From NCBI GenBank assembly GCA_934096105.1, contig CAKOLH010000035.1, positions 1 to 6,644 of the forward strand: a DNA stretch of 6,644 nucleotides, written 5' to 3'. Below the pieces are notes generated by a model that was not told the DNA's origin, made no database searches, and was given only the letters and a program-made list of their open reading frames with translations. Below are positions 5,753 to 6,644 of this stretch, in pieces; the stretch's first letter is position 1; every line of letters begins with the position of its first letter. A program made the translations under genes and the position numbers. The DNA is from an uncultured Bacilli bacterium. GTDB taxonomy: Bacteria > Bacillota_I > Bacilli_A > RF39 > UBA660.

Positions 5753-6644
5753 CTAATAATGCTTTGTAAGTGTCCTGTGATATGGTTTTGTCATTTTTGA
5801 TTTATCTTGACCTAACAACCAAATAAAATCATTTATATCCATGCGAGAATAATTTTTATCTAATTTTTTATAAATGTAATCAATTACTTTCAATGTATTT
5901 GCTCTAATTTCTACTTCTTCTTTAGACCCTTCTTCAATCTCAACTTTACTATCTACTCTATCAGCAAGACTATCACTAAATCCTAGCATTCCATAACATC
6001 TCATTACTTGAGGTATTTTATAATCTGCACATCCAATTAGATGAGAATAGTCAACATCAATTTGTTCTTTCTTTTCTCTTACATGAAGTATATCAGAAGT
6101 TAATAACTGTGCTCTTTTATAAAATAATACTTCTTTTCCATCATACATAGATACATCTTTAAAATAATTCAAATTACTAACTATAAATTCAAAAAGTTGA
6201 CTATCGACATTTAAATCTTTAATAAGTTCATAAAATGATTTTCCACTTCTTTTAAGTAAATTATTCATTTCATCTAAATTACTATATCTATCTTCAAGTA
6301 GTGGAATTTCTACATTACCTTTTAATAATTCTTTAAATTCATCAGGACTCATTTCAAAATCAGTATTTTCTTTAAATCTATTTAGTATTAAATACATTAT
6401 TGCATAAGATCCATCCATTGTTCCTAAATCCGTTTGGATTTCCCATTTAGGATCTCCCCAAAAACAATAATCTCCTATTGCATGATATATAAATAAGAAA
6501 TTAACTATACTTTCTACATCCATATCAATTAAACCATATGGATTTGAATCTAGCCAATAAGCAACCGATGAATTTCTAATTTGATCTATCATTTCATCAA
6601 TCTTGCTATAATTAATTTTCACATTCTTAGAATTATCACAAACA
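5753..6644 (-). CDS. Queuosine-salvage N-glycosidase, Qng1/DUF2419 family, start beyond the window
   Basis: A homologue of Qng1 (DUF2419, human C9orf64), which cleaves queuosine 5'-phosphate to release queuine for reuse in tRNA. Numbered from the GTG at 6622, the landmarks are FWGDPKW (54-60), DGSYA (70-74), IPLLEDR (106-112), FYKRAQLLTSD (167-177), CADYKIPQ (198-205), EVEIRANT (236-243) and the ending YHRTLTKHY. The Asp in CADYKIPQ (Asp200) matches the conserved, probably catalytic, Asp of the family. The GTG at 6622 is unlikely to be the start: the frame stays open to the edge (VCDNSKNV), this extension resembles the family N-terminus, and no ribosome binding site precedes the GTG. A few more residues therefore lie outside the window. 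No queuine transporter or tgt gene is visible here. Other residues are consistent with a full-length enzyme. Confidence 0.88.
   Translation of the reverse strand, partial: VCDNSKNVKINYSKIDEMIDQIRNSSVAYWLDSNPYGLIDMDVESIVNFLFIYHAIGDYCFWGDPKWEIQTDLGTMDGSYAIMYLILNRFKENTDFEMSPDEFKELLKGNVEIPLLEDRYSNLDEMNNLLKRSGKSFYELIKDLNVDSQLFEFIVSNLNYFKDVSMYDGKEVLFYKRAQLLTSDILHVREKKEQIDVDYSHLIGCADYKIPQVMRCYGMLGFSDSLADRVDSKVEIEEGSKEEVEIRANTLKVIDYIYKKLDKNYSRMDINDFIWLLGQDKSKMTKPYHRTLTKHY

Overview
This AT-rich window looks like a low-GC Bacilli or Mycoplasmatota-like (gut Firmicute) chromosome. Gene starts carry strong AGGAGG-type Shine-Dalgarno sites, and promoter hexamers are close to the sigma-A consensus. Trp is read as TGG, and TGA ends at least one intact gene, directly ahead of a terminator, so the standard bacterial code applies and the Mycoplasma TGA=Trp code does not. 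The lineage is inferred from composition and style only.

Left part (1-1846): two minus-strand genes form a likely operon. A classical short-chain dehydrogenase/reductase is followed 43 bp later by a large protein of unknown function that runs off the left edge. The 212-bp divergent intergenic region holds the promoter of this operon (TTGACA/TACAAT with a 19-bp spacer) and the promoter of the plus-strand gene at 1847. That gene encodes a helical WXG100/LXG-like N-terminus fused to an alpha/beta-hydrolase esterase, a candidate type VII secretion substrate. A long terminator closes it.

Middle (2882-4335): the space after the esterase holds a decayed 3' end of trpS (tryptophanyl-tRNA synthetase) with an internal TAG. 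Next comes an intact minus-strand rhuM with its own promoter, a TTG start set by a strong ribosome binding site, and its own terminator.

Right part (4336-6644), all minus strand: a queuosine-salvage glycosidase (Qng1/DUF2419) enters from the right edge with its start outside the window. It is followed by a 422-bp stretch without an intact gene, then a DUF2691-like small protein and a DUF84/YjjX inosine/xanthosine triphosphatase that probably share a transcript. The 422-bp stretch contains a 10-bp tandem repeat island richer in GC than its surroundings, a SEC-C zinc-motif gene tail with its terminator, and a decayed rhuM 5' fragment whose conserved Trp codon has become TGA.

The genes do not form one pathway. 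Two deal with nucleotide or nucleobase housekeeping (Qng1, DUF84). RhuM, the secreted-esterase candidate and three decayed gene ends suggest an accessory, recombination-prone region. The least explained items are the 10-bp repeat island joined to the SEC-C tail, the WXG-like/esterase fusion, and the gene relics.
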